From Micromonospora sp. MW-13 (GTDB lineage Bacteria; Actinomycetota; Actinomycetes; Mycobacteriales; Micromonosporaceae), in assembly GCF_003434305.1 (NCBI RefSeq), contig NZ_QKKX01000030.1:62001-126000 (forward strand): a DNA stretch of 64,000 bases, written 5' to 3'. The notes beneath the pieces are model-generated. The model did not search any database and had not been told where the DNA came from. It saw only the letters and a list, made by a program, of their open reading frames with translations. Each line of letters begins with the position of its first letter. Within the stretch, counting starts at the first letter, position 1. The translations under genes and the position numbers were made by a program. Positions 19,418 through 30,936 of this stretch are shown piece by piece.

Positions 19418-20126
19418 GAGCCTGCGTATCGTCTGGATCTACCCCGACCTGCTGTCCACCTACGGCGACCGGGGCAACATGCTGATCCTGGCCCGCCGGG
19501 CGCAGCAGCGCGGAATGCCGGTGGAGGTGCTGGAGGTCCGCTCCGACCAGCGGCTGCCCGCCACCGCCGACATCTACCTCATCGGCGGCGGCGAGGACGG
19601 CCCCCAGGCGCTCGGCGCGCAGCGGCTGCGGGCCGACGGCGGCCTGCACCGGGCCGTCGCCCAGGGGTCGGTGGTGTTCGGCGTCTGCGCCGGCTACCAG
19701 CTCCTCGGCACCTCCTTCTTCGCCAAGGGCGCCCAGTGCACCGGGCTGGAGCTGCTCGACCTCTCCTCCGACCGGGGCCCGTCCCGGGCCGTCGGCGAGC
19801 TGGCCGGCGACATCGACCCCCGGCTCGGCGTGCCGGCGCTCACCGGCTTCGAGAACCACGGCGGCCGGACCCACCTCGGCCCGGGGGTGTCCCCGCTGGC
19901 CCGGGTCACCGCCGGGGTCGGCAACGACGGGGCCACCGAGGGCGCGTGGCGGGGCAAGCTGCTCGGCACGTACTCGCACGGCCCGGCCCTGGCCCGCAAC
20001 CCGGCGCTGGCCGACCTGCTGCTGCGCTGGGCGACCGGCGCGCACCAGCTCCCGCCGCTGGACGACACCTGGGCCGACCGGCTCCGCGCCGAGCGCCGCG
20101 CCGCGGTGGCCGCCGCCCGGGCATGA
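19407..20126 (+). CDS. gatD: Lipid II isoglutaminyl synthase, glutaminase subunit GatD
   Basis: This 239-aa class I glutamine amidotransferase of the CobB/CobQ type hydrolyses glutamine to feed ammonia to MurT. The nucleophile is C94 in VVFGVCAGYQLLG. The early IYPDLLSTYGDRGNMLIL, the central FENHGGRTHLG and the histidine in GTYSHGP (about 190) are family hallmarks. The GTG start at 19407 overlaps murT, and the stop overlaps the next gene as ATGA. Confidence 0.94.
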   Translation: MSTESLRIVWIYPDLLSTYGDRGNMLILARRAQQRGMPVEVLEVRSDQRLPATADIYLIGGGEDGPQALGAQRLRADGGLHRAVAQGSVVFGVCAGYQLLGTSFFAKGAQCTGLELLDLSSDRGPSRAVGELAGDIDPRLGVPALTGFENHGGRTHLGPGVSPLARVTAGVGNDGATEGAWRGKLLGTYSHGPALARNPALADLLLRWATGAHQLPPLDDTWADRLRAERRAAVAAARA

Positions 20127-20797
20127 TCCCGGCGGTCCGGCGGCTGCTCCGGCAGCCGGCGGCGCGCCGGTTCGCCCTCCTGCTGCTCCTGCTCGCCGGG
20201 TTCGCGGCGCTGCTGCCGGCGGTGCCCCGGCCCGACGCGGCGGAGCTGCCCCGGCTCGCCGACTCCCTCGGCGGGTACGCCCCGGTCGCGGCGGTCGTCG
20301 GCGGGGCGCTGCTGCTGGTCGCCCTGGTCCCCCGCACCTTCGTCACCCTCGCCACGGGGGCGATCTTCGGCCCTCTCCCGGGGGCCGGTTACGCCCTCGG
20401 CGCGGCGCTGCTGGCCGCGGCGATCGGCTTCACCGTCGGCCGGGTGCTGGGCCGGGAGTTCGTCGCCGAACGGGTGCGCGGCCGGCTGGCCCGCCTCGAC
20501 GGCTGGTTCGCCCGGCAGAGCGTGCTCGGGGTGATGACGGTCCGGCTGCTGCCGATCTCCGGGTACGGGCTGGTCAGCTACGGCTACGGCACCACCGGCG
20601 CCCGGGTGCTGCCGTTCCTGGCCGGCAGCGTCCTCGCCTCCGCCCCGACGGCGTTCGGCTACGCGGCACTCGGCGCGGCGGCCACCTCGCCGGGCGACGT
20701 CAACTGGTACGCCGTCGCCCCGGCCGGCCTCGGCCTGATCGCCAGCGCGGCGCTGGTCCACCAGTGGTGGCGCGCCGAACGCCGCACACCCCCCTGA
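20123..20797 (+). CDS. VTT/SNARE-associated domain membrane protein
   Basis: This 224-aa polytopic protein has an N-terminal hydrophobic segment, then the VTT (DedA-like) core: VPRTFVTLATGAIFGPLPG, then GAALLAAAIGFTVGRVLGRE and RLLPISGYGLVSYGYG. Such proteins are linked to lipid flipping, including undecaprenyl phosphate recycling for DedA and related proteins; that substrate is an inference here from its coupling to murT-gatD (ATGA overlap at 20123). No TAT or lipoprotein signal is seen. Confidence 0.8.
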   Translation: MIPAVRRLLRQPAARRFALLLLLLAGFAALLPAVPRPDAAELPRLADSLGGYAPVAAVVGGALLLVALVPRTFVTLATGAIFGPLPGAGYALGAALLAAAIGFTVGRVLGREFVAERVRGRLARLDGWFARQSVLGVMTVRLLPISGYGLVSYGYGTTGARVLPFLAGSVLASAPTAFGYAALGAAATSPGDVNWYAVAPAGLGLIASAALVHQWWRAERRTPP

Positions 20798-20829
20798 CGC
20801 ACTGACCCACTGACCCCCCGACAAGATCC

Positions 20830-20893
20830 GCGCAAATTCACGGAAAGAGTGGCCATCCCGCGTCGGGAGGCCACTCTTTCCGTGAATTTGCGC
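20830..20893. terminator. 25-bp perfect palindrome between convergent genes
   Basis: Arms at 20830-20854 and 20869-20893 are perfect reverse complements over 25 bp (core TTCACGGAAAGAGTGGCC), with a 14-nt loop that itself forms TCCCG/CGGGA. It lies between the VTT gene (plus) and leuS (minus), so it may end transcription in both directions. A close relative occurs at 50222-50281. Confidence 0.75.
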
Positions 20894-20924
20894 CCGCTAC
20901 GGCGAGGGGGGCGAGGGGCGCGGG

Positions 20925-23762
<2,838 letters not shown>

Positions 23763-23930
23763 GGCGTCTCCTCGCTTCGCTCGTCGCCGCCGGCCACGCC
23801 ACGGCCGGGCTGGTTGCTGACCTCGCTCGGCGCGGTCATGTCGGTATGGGGAGCCGGCCCGCCCCGCCGCCGGCCGCCCGACGGAGGGGTCATGCCGCCC
23901 GGCGACCGGGCCACGGCCGGCGAAGGGCAC

Positions 23931-24033
23931 AAAAAAGCCCCTCGCGCAGGAGGGGCCGCCGTGCTGTCGCGCGTCAGCGCATCAGCACGGCCCGGTAAGA
24001 AGCTGGAAGACTCCGGCCATGTCGGGGAGTGTA
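23931..24033 (-). promoter_or_regulatory. Candidate leucine attenuator of leuS
   Basis: On the minus strand TACACT (24033-24028) is followed 7 nt later by an ATG (24020) opening a 12-codon leader peptide, MAGVFQLLTGPC, stop at 23982. Its two leucines are adjacent CTT codons, rare in this GC-rich genome. Next come a hairpin CCGTGCTG/CAGCACGG and a typical intrinsic terminator, GCCCCTC / GAGGGGC (23956-23937) with six T (23936-23931). leuS follows 168 nt later. This is the layout of ribosome-mediated attenuation, with a leaderless leader peptide. Confidence 0.75.
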
Positions 24034-24264
24034 CCCCGCCGGCCGGGCGGCCACGTCGCCCGCCACCGGGAGGCGGGACACCGACCCGGCCCGTTCACCG
24101 ACGGTGGGGGTCCGTTTCCCCCGTCCGGCGAATATTTGGGGCGTAACCGGCCGACTTCCTGCGGGGGTCGGCGATCACGACAAACATGGTTAGCCTGAGA
24201 GGCCATTGAGATTTCTGCGGCAGACGAAACTCTTCCCGCTGCGAACCCAACGGCGGGTCCAGGT

Positions 24265-24279
24265 GCTCTGTAACAGAGC
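24265..24279. repeat. Short palindrome in the moxR leader
   Basis: GCTCTG-TAA-CAGAGC is a perfect 6-bp stem with a 3-nt loop, 29 nt before the moxR start and just ahead of the ribosome-binding site. It may be an operator or an RNA hairpin. The remainder of 24034-24307 holds a possible promoter TAGCCT near 24193 and no gene. Confidence 0.4.
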
Positions 24280-24307
24280 TGCCGTTCCGGCGACGAGGAG
24301 GAGGCCC

Positions 24308-25363
24308 GTGACACAACAGACCTGGGACGAGGTTGGCGGTCTGCTGCCGCACGACGAGTTCCGCGCCGCCAGTGAGGCCATCGTGGCCAACATCGAGCAG
24401 GTCATCGAGGGCAAGACCGCCACGGTCCGGCTCGCCCTCGCCGTCCTGCTCGCCGAGGGCCACCTCCTCATCGAGGACGTCCCAGGCGTCGGAAAGACCA
24501 AGCTGGCGAAGGCCCTCGCCCGGTCGATCGACTGCTCGGTGCGCCGCATCCAGTTCACCCCGGACCTGCTGCCCAGCGACGTCACCGGGGTGAGCGTCTA
24601 CAACCAGGAGACCCACGACTTCGAGTTCCGTCCCGGGGCGGTCTTCGCCAACCTGGTCGTCGGCGACGAGATCAACCGGGCCTCGCCGAAGACCCAGTCC
24701 GCGCTGCTGGAGTGCATGGAGGAACGGCAGGTCACCGTCGACGGGGTCACCTACCAGTTGCAGACCCCGTTCATGGTGATCGCCACCCAGAACCCGATCG
24801 AGATGGAGGGGACGTACCCGCTGCCCGAGGCGCAGCGGGACCGGTTCACCGCCCGGATCGCGATGGGCTACCCGGACCCGGCGGCCGAGCTGGCCATGCT
24901 GGACGGGCACGGCGCGGCCGACCCGCTCCAGGATCTGGGGGCCGTCTCCGACGCCGACACGGTCCGCCGGCTGATCGCCACGGTCCGCGAGGTGCACGTC
25001 GCCGACGCGGTGAAGCAGTACGCGGTCGACCTGGTCACCGCCACCCGGGAGGCCCCCGACCTGCGGCTGGGCGCTTCCCCCCGGGCCACCCTCCAGCTCC
25101 TGCGCACCGCCCGGGCCGTCGCCGCCCTGGAGGGGCGCGACTACGTCCTGCCCGACGACCTCCAGGCGCTCGCGGTGCCGGTGCTCGCCCACCGGATCAT
25201 CCCGACCGCCGACGCCCAGCTCGCCCGGCGCACCACCGACGCGATCGTGTCCGAGCTGGTGCACCGGCTCGCGCTGCCGCACGACCGCCAGCGCTCCCCG
25301 TACGACACCCGGCCCACCGGCGAGGGCAACGGCCGAGCCCCGTACGAGCCCCGGCGGCGGTGA
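24308..25363 (+). CDS. MoxR family AAA+ ATPase
   Basis: This 351-aa protein has Walker A EDVPGVGKTKLAKAL (about 56-70), Walker B VVGDEINRASPKTQSALLE, sensor IATQNPIEMEGTYPLPEAQ and the C-terminal lid domain of MoxR ATPases. These act as chaperones or metal-insertion helpers for partner proteins with von Willebrand-like domains. GTG 24308 is chosen because GGAGGAGG precedes it; an upstream in-frame ATG (24206) lacks this. It overlaps the DUF58 gene as GTGA. Confidence 0.93.
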   Translation: MTQQTWDEVGGLLPHDEFRAASEAIVANIEQVIEGKTATVRLALAVLLAEGHLLIEDVPGVGKTKLAKALARSIDCSVRRIQFTPDLLPSDVTGVSVYNQETHDFEFRPGAVFANLVVGDEINRASPKTQSALLECMEERQVTVDGVTYQLQTPFMVIATQNPIEMEGTYPLPEAQRDRFTARIAMGYPDPAAELAMLDGHGAADPLQDLGAVSDADTVRRLIATVREVHVADAVKQYAVDLVTATREAPDLRLGASPRATLQLLRTARAVAALEGRDYVLPDDLQALAVPVLAHRIIPTADAQLARRTTDAIVSELVHRLALPHDRQRSPYDTRPTGEGNGRAPYEPRRR

Positions 25364-26664
25364 CCGTGCGCGACGGGCTCCGAGGGCTGACCACCCGCGG
25401 CCGTTCCTTCCTGGCCGCGGCGCTGGCCGCGGGCGTCTCCGCCGTCATCCTCGGCGAGAAGGACCTGCTTCGGGTGGCCGTGCTGCTGGCCATCCTGCCG
25501 CTGCTGGCCGCCGCGTACGTCGGGCGGAGCCGGTACAAGCTGGCCTGCAACCGGTCCCTGGAGCCGCACCGGGTGCCGGTCGGGGCCAGTTCCCGGGTGG
25601 TGCTGCGGTTGCAGAACATGTCCCGGCTGCCCACCGGCACCCTGCTGTTGGAGGACCGGCTGCCGTACGCGCTGGGCAGCCGGCCCCGGGTGGTGCTGGA
25701 GCGGCTCGGCGCGCACCAGGCCAGCTCGGTGGCGTACACCGTCCGCGCGGACGTGCGCGGCCGGTACGAGGTGGGCCCGCTGGTGGTCCGGTTGACCGAC
25801 CCGTTCGGGCTGTGCGAGCTGAGCCGGGGCTTCCCCAGCACCGACCACCTCACGGTGATCCCGCAGGTCACCGCCCTGCCCTCGGTCCGGCTCCCCGGCG
25901 AGTACGCGGGCAGCGGCGACAGCCGGGCCCGCTCGGTGGCGGTGCACGGCGAGGACGACGCGGCGACCCGGGAGTACCGGATGGGCGACGACCTGCGCCG
26001 GGTGCACTGGAAGTCGACCGCCCGCACCGGGGAGCTGATGGTCCGCCGCGAGGAGCAGCCCTGGGAGAGCCGGGCCACCGTCGTCCTGGACACCCGGGGG
26101 TACGGCCACCGCGGCGACGGGCCGACGGCGAGCTTCGAGTGGACCGTCTCCGCTGCGGCCAGCATCGCCGTGCACCTGCGCCATGCCGGATACAAGCTGC
26201 GCCTGGTCACCGGCGACGGCGCGGACGTCGACGCGACCGAGGGCACCGGGGACGGCGTGCTCCTCGACCACCTCGCCGAGGTCCGGCTCGATCCGCGCGG
26301 CGAGATCACCACGCTGGTGCAGCGGGTCCGGCAGCGCGCCGACGGCGGCCTGATCATCGCGCTGTTCGGCTCGCTGAGCACCGCCGAGGCCGAGCTGCTC
26401 GCCGGGCTGCGCGGCAACGGCGCCACCTGCGTCGGCTTCCTGCTGAACAGCTCCACCTGGCTGAACCTGCCGGCCCGGGCCCGGGCCGAGGCCGACCACG
26501 CGCACGGCGCCGCCGCGCTCGCCCTGGTGCGCAACGGGTGGCGGGTGATCGGGATCGACCACGGGGCCCGGCTGCCCGCGCTCTGGCCGCAGGCCGGCCG
26601 GGGCTCGCAGGGGTTCGCCCTGCGGGCGGCGCTGGCCGAGACCGTCGCGGGCGGCGTGAAGTGA
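25360..26664 (+). CDS. DUF58 domain membrane protein
   Basis: This 434-aa protein has two N-terminal membrane helices (about 14-55), a beta-rich extracytoplasmic-like part, then DUF58 with DDAATREYRMGDDLRRVHWK and STARTGELMVRR. The C-terminal part resembles a von Willebrand A fold (ATVVLDTRG). DUF58 proteins are typical partners of MoxR ATPases. The GTG start overlaps the moxR stop by 4 nt. Confidence 0.9.
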   Translation: MTVRDGLRGLTTRGRSFLAAALAAGVSAVILGEKDLLRVAVLLAILPLLAAAYVGRSRYKLACNRSLEPHRVPVGASSRVVLRLQNMSRLPTGTLLLEDRLPYALGSRPRVVLERLGAHQASSVAYTVRADVRGRYEVGPLVVRLTDPFGLCELSRGFPSTDHLTVIPQVTALPSVRLPGEYAGSGDSRARSVAVHGEDDAATREYRMGDDLRRVHWKSTARTGELMVRREEQPWESRATVVLDTRGYGHRGDGPTASFEWTVSAAASIAVHLRHAGYKLRLVTGDGADVDATEGTGDGVLLDHLAEVRLDPRGEITTLVQRVRQRADGGLIIALFGSLSTAEAELLAGLRGNGATCVGFLLNSSTWLNLPARARAEADHAHGAAALALVRNGWRVIGIDHGARLPALWPQAGRGSQGFALRAALAETVAGGVK

Positions 26665-26702
26665 CGCTCCGGCCGGGGTGGCGAACCGACGCCCCGGCCG
26701 GA

Positions 26703-26756
26703 GCGTGCGGTGGCGCCTCCCGAGCGGGGGCGTGCGGTGACGCCTCCCGAGCGGGG
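26703..26756. repeat. 27-bp tandem duplication
   Basis: Two adjacent 27-bp copies (26703-26729 and 26730-26756) differ by one base (GGTGGCGCC against GGTGACGCC). They fill the 145-bp gap between the DUF58 gene and the transglutaminase gene. Nothing else is evident in that gap apart from the GGAAGGG ribosome-binding site. Confidence 0.85.
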
Positions 26757-26809
26757 GCGGGTGAGGGGCCCGGCGCGCCGGGCGTGACAGAGACCGGAAG
26801 GGTGGTCCC

Positions 26810-29281
26810 GTGACCGCGACCCGCAACCTCGGCTTCGTGGCCGCCGGCGCGACCCTGCTCTCGGCGGCCCCGCTGTCGGCCATCTTCGAACGCTGGACCT
26901 GGCTCATCCAGGCCACCATCGCGGTCGCGGTGGTGGCCGGGGTGGCGGCGTTGACCCGGCTGGTCCGGGCACCGCTGTGGGGGCAGGCGCTGGGCATGCT
27001 CGCCGGGCTGGTGCTCGCGCTGACCTGGATCTTCCCCAGCGGCGGGGAGCTGGTGGCGTTAGTGCCCACCCCGGCCACCTTCGCCCACTTCGGCGAGCTG
27101 GTCGGGGCGTCCGCGCAGGACATGCGCTCGTACCGGGTGAAGGTGCCCGACACCCCCCCGCTGCTGTTCATCAGCGTGCTCGGCATCGGCGGGGTGGCGC
27201 TGGTGGTGGACGTGCTCTCCGTCGGGCTGCGCCGTCCGGCGCTGGCCGGCCTGCCAATGCTCGCCATCTACTCGGTGCCGGTCGCGGTGTACGTCGACAG
27301 CGTCCCCGCGGTGCCGTTCGTGGTCGGCGCCGCCGGCTACCTCTGGCTGCTGGTCGCCGACAACGTCGACCGGGTGCGCCGGTTCGGCCGCCGGTTCACC
27401 GGTGACGGCCGGGACGTCGACGTGTGGGAGTCGTCCCCGCTGGCCGCCGCCGGGCGCCGGCTGGCCGTGGTGGGGGTCGCGCTGGCGGTGGTGCTGCCGC
27501 TGGCCGTGCCGGGGATGACCGGCGGGCTGCTCGACACCCTCGGCTCCGGGACGGGCAACGGCACCGGCCGCGCCGGCCAGGGCGGCAACCCGGGCCGGGT
27601 CGACCTGTTCGCCGCGCTGAGCGGCGAGCTCAACCAGTCCGAGGTCGCCGACATGGTGAAGGTGACCACCACCGAGTCGGGCCCGTTCTACCTGCGCTTC
27701 GGCGTCGCCGACCAGCTTGAGGCGGACGGCTTCCGGGTGGGCAGCCCGACCGGCCAGGCGGTGACCCGGGGGCTGCCCGACCCGCCTCAGGAGGCCCGGG
27801 AGGGCGTCGAGCAGCGGCGGTATCGGGCCACCGTGGAGACGACGAAGAACTTCGCCATGCCCCTGCTGCCGGTCTACGGCGAGCCCGTGCGGATCGAGGA
27901 GCTGGGCGGCAACTGGCGGTACGACCCGGCCCTCCAACTGGTCTTCTCCAACCGGGACGACTCCCGCGAGAAGCGCTACTCGTTCGACTACGTCCGGTCG
28001 ACGTACAGCCCGGCGGCGCTGCGCCGCGCCACCTCCCTGCCGGCCGACCACCCGCTCCGGCTCCGGCAGACCGCGACCCCGCCGGTGTCGCAGGTGGACA
28101 CCCTCGTCGCCGGCCTCGTGCGGGGCGAGCGCACCGACTACGACAAGGTGCGGGCGATCTACGACTACTTCTCCTCGGACAACGGCTTCTCCTACAGCCT
28201 GACCACCAAGGGCGGCACCAGCGGGCAGGACATCGTCGACTTCCTCAACAACAAGGCCGGCTTCTGCCAGCAGTACGCGGCGGCGATGGCGTGGCTGGTC
28301 CGGGCGGCCGGCATCCCGGCCCGGGTGGCGTTCGGCTTCACCAACGGCACGGGCCGCACCGACGAGGGGTACGTGCTGACCAACCGGAACCTGCACGCCT
28401 GGACGGAGGTCTACTTCGACGGGATGGGCTGGGTGCCCTTCGACGCCACCCCGGCGTACGGGGTGCAGGGCTCGACCCGTTCGGCGTGGGCCCCGGACAC
28501 CGACGCCCCGGAGTCCGTCACCCCCGAGCCCGGCGCGCCGGTCACCCCGGGCGAGAACGACCCCTCGGCGGAGGCCGCCGGCCCGGACCGGCCCGACCGG
28601 GAGACCGACGCCGGCCTGGCCGTCGGGGCCGGCGATCCCACCCGGCAGGCCCCGGTCTGGCCCTGGTGGACGGCGGGGGTGCTGGTCCTGCTCGGCCTGC
28701 TCGCGGTGCCGGCACTGCGCCGGGCGGCGCTGCGCCGACGCCGGGGCACCCGGGTGGCGGCGGTCCCGACGGCGACCATGGTGGACGCCGGCACCGGTCG
28801 GGACGGCGTCGAGCGGACGATCGTGGTCGGGGTGGACCCCGACCGGGCCCGGGCGGACGCGCACGCCGCCTGGGACGAGTTGCTCGACACCCTGGTCGAC
28901 TACCGGGTCCGGGTGGACCGGACGGAGACCCCCCGGGCGACGGCCGAGCGCCTGGCCGCCGACGCGCTGACCGAGGACGCCGCCGCCGCGGCGGCGGCAC
29001 GGCTGCTCGGGCGCGCCGAGGAGCGGGCCCGCTACGCCCGCGACCCGCTCGCCGGTGAGGAACTGGCCCCGGCCCTGCGCAGCGTCCGCGGCGTGCTCGC
29101 CGCCCGGGCCGACCGGCGGACCAGGGTGCTGGCCACGGTGCTGCCCCCGTCGGTGCTGCTGCGCTGGCGGACGGCGGTGAGTGACACGTCCTCGCGGGTG
29201 GTGGCCACCACCGGCGACGCCCGGTACCGGCTACTCCGCTGGGACCCGCGCCGGCTGCTGGCCAACCGCGCGGCCAGATGA
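26810..29281 (+). CDS. Transglutaminase-like membrane protein (DUF3488 type)
   Basis: This 823-aa protein has about six N-terminal helices (residues 8-245) and an extracytoplasmic transglutaminase-like domain. The triad is visible: Cys in AGFCQQYAAAMAWLVR (about 486), His in NRNLHAWTEVYF (about 529) and Asp in VPFDATP (about 544). A further helix (about 615-640) leads to a cytoplasmic tail with a DUF4129-like stretch. It completes the moxR-DUF58-TGase operon seen widely in actinobacteria; its substrate is unknown. Confidence 0.9.
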   Translation: MTATRNLGFVAAGATLLSAAPLSAIFERWTWLIQATIAVAVVAGVAALTRLVRAPLWGQALGMLAGLVLALTWIFPSGGELVALVPTPATFAHFGELVGASAQDMRSYRVKVPDTPPLLFISVLGIGGVALVVDVLSVGLRRPALAGLPMLAIYSVPVAVYVDSVPAVPFVVGAAGYLWLLVADNVDRVRRFGRRFTGDGRDVDVWESSPLAAAGRRLAVVGVALAVVLPLAVPGMTGGLLDTLGSGTGNGTGRAGQGGNPGRVDLFAALSGELNQSEVADMVKVTTTESGPFYLRFGVADQLEADGFRVGSPTGQAVTRGLPDPPQEAREGVEQRRYRATVETTKNFAMPLLPVYGEPVRIEELGGNWRYDPALQLVFSNRDDSREKRYSFDYVRSTYSPAALRRATSLPADHPLRLRQTATPPVSQVDTLVAGLVRGERTDYDKVRAIYDYFSSDNGFSYSLTTKGGTSGQDIVDFLNNKAGFCQQYAAAMAWLVRAAGIPARVAFGFTNGTGRTDEGYVLTNRNLHAWTEVYFDGMGWVPFDATPAYGVQGSTRSAWAPDTDAPESVTPEPGAPVTPGENDPSAEAAGPDRPDRETDAGLAVGAGDPTRQAPVWPWWTAGVLVLLGLLAVPALRRAALRRRRGTRVAAVPTATMVDAGTGRDGVERTIVVGVDPDRARADAHAAWDELLDTLVDYRVRVDRTETPRATAERLAADALTEDAAAAAAARLLGRAEERARYARDPLAGEELAPALRSVRGVLAARADRRTRVLATVLPPSVLLRWRTAVSDTSSRVVATTGDARYRLLRWDPRRLLANRAAR

Positions 29282-29289
29282 TCCGTCGA

Positions 29290-30525
29290 TCAGACCACCA
29301 CTCCGATCTCGTCGGCCAGGCGCAGGACGTCGAGGCTCGCCGCCGGCGACCGGCGCAGCAGGGTCGCCAGCAGTTCGTGGCCCAGCGGCCGGTTGCGGAC
29401 CTCCGCCGGCGCCACCCGGTCGGCGCTCACCAGTGCCTGGCCGGCGGTGGTCAGGTCGCCCGTCTGCATGAACCCGTTCGCGGCGTCGAGCAGGTAGGCC
29501 GCCCGGCGCTCCGGCGGTAGCCGCCGGAAGGCGGTGCCTTCGATGAGCCGCTGATGCGCGGCAGGGTCAACGGCGCCCGTACCGAGTTCGACCGCCGTCG
29601 CCATGCGGGCCAGTTCGACGGTGACCGGACCGAAGGCGGTCCGGTAGTGGTCCTGCCCGTCGCCGACGATCTCCGCCGCCTCGCCGGCCTGGCCTACCAG
29701 TTCGGCAACGCTGTCGGCGTGGCCGAGGGCGGCAGCGCCCAGCGCGGCCACGATGAGCAGCGTGCCGTAGACCGACAGTTGGTCGGGCGGGGCATCGAGC
29801 GGACTCGGCGGGGCGATCTGGTGGGCCACCGCGATGCCGATCTCCACCGCGTGCCGGGCCTGCCCCTGGGCGAGCAGCGTGTACCCGAACTGGGCGGCGC
29901 AGGCACCTGTCAGGAACGGATCGTCGGCGTCCTGGCTGGCGGTCAGCGCCCGGTCCGCCGCCATCCAGGCCAGGTCGTTGATCCCGGCCTTGCGCATCAC
30001 GGCCGACGCGATCCGGTACGCCTCGGCCAGGCGCTGCGCGGCCTCCGGCGCGCCGGGGTTGGCCGCCCGGACCTGCTGGGCGTCGAGCAGCAGCTTCGGC
30101 AGCGACCGGACCAGGTCGGCGTACCTGGCGTGCTGGCAGGCCAGCCCGGCATGGTCGACGGCCTTCCCGAGGTCGCTGAGGGTGGGCGTCGACTGACCGC
30201 GCCCGAGCTGGACCGGCCCCCACCGGGCCAGGACACCCCGGAGCGCGTCGATGCTGGCCCTGTCCGGCAGCCCGTCCGAGCCCGCCTCCCGCTCGGCGTC
30301 CTTGCCGAGCAGCAGCCGCAGGTCGACCCGGAGCCCATCGGCGATGGCCTGCAAGCTGGACAGCTTGTCCAGCGCGCGGACCCCCCGCTCCACCTTGTCG
30401 ACCCAGCTCTTCGACTTCCCGATAGCGTCGGCGAACTGCTGCTGCGACATGCCCCGCCGGCCCCGCCAGTACGCGACCCGGCGGCCTATCGGCAGCTCGT
30501 CCGTGGCTGATCCGTGCACGGTCAC
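29290..30525 (-). CDS. XRE family regulator with helical repeat C-terminus
   Basis: This 411-aa protein begins with a helix-turn-helix (GRRVAYWRGRRGMSQQQFAD then GKSKSWVDKVERG, about 13-50). About 330 alpha-helical residues follow, resembling TPR-type sensor regions of actinobacterial XRE regulators. The GTG start at 30525 overlaps the stop of the small upstream gene as GTGA and is preceded by GAGGAG. It ends 8 bp from the converging transglutaminase gene. The ligand is unknown. Confidence 0.85.
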   Translation of the reverse strand: MTVHGSATDELPIGRRVAYWRGRRGMSQQQFADAIGKSKSWVDKVERGVRALDKLSSLQAIADGLRVDLRLLLGKDAEREAGSDGLPDRASIDALRGVLARWGPVQLGRGQSTPTLSDLGKAVDHAGLACQHARYADLVRSLPKLLLDAQQVRAANPGAPEAAQRLAEAYRIASAVMRKAGINDLAWMAADRALTASQDADDPFLTGACAAQFGYTLLAQGQARHAVEIGIAVAHQIAPPSPLDAPPDQLSVYGTLLIVAALGAAALGHADSVAELVGQAGEAAEIVGDGQDHYRTAFGPVTVELARMATAVELGTGAVDPAAHQRLIEGTAFRRLPPERRAAYLLDAANGFMQTGDLTTAGQALVSADRVAPAEVRNRPLGHELLATLLRRSPAASLDVLRLADEIGVVV

Positions 30526-30707
30526 GCCTCCTCACCCGGCCAGTGCCCCCGGTTGATCGGGATGCGGTGCCGCACCTGGCAGGGCAGGTCCCGGCCACAT
30601 CGGCAGGTCACCCGCTTGAGGATGTGGTTCCACGCCGGACTGTGCCGCCGCGCCAGGGTCAGGGCCACGGCGGCGATGAACTCGCTGTACGAGACGTGTC
30701 TGCCCAT
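30522..30707 (-). CDS. Small cysteine-containing protein coupled to XRE regulator
   Basis: This 61-aa protein starts at ATG 30707, which has a GAGGAGG ribosome-binding site 6 nt upstream; in-frame ATGs at 30755 and 30806 lack one. It has a helical first half (SYSEFIAAVALTLARR) and a cysteine cluster TCRCGRDLPCQVRHRIPINR that could bind a metal ion. It overlaps the XRE gene by 4 nt. I do not recognise the family; a partner role for the regulator is an inference. Confidence 0.6.
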   Translation of the reverse strand: MGRHVSYSEFIAAVALTLARRHSPAWNHILKRVTCRCGRDLPCQVRHRIPINRGHWPGEEA

Positions 30708-30936
30708 CCCGCCCCTCCTCGTCGGGGGCGTGGCGGCCGGGCCACTCTCGGTCATCCGACCACCACACCCAGCGCCATGCTTCACCGACGGAGGCCAGTA
30801 GTGCAATATTACATCCTGGATGAAATGAAGTGTGAAGATCTGTCATGTTAAATTCCATTGCTAAGCGTGGTCGGTAGGTGTTACATATCGAGCGCAGCTT
30901 TCGCCCGGTATGTAGTCACGGAGATAGGAGTGGTCA

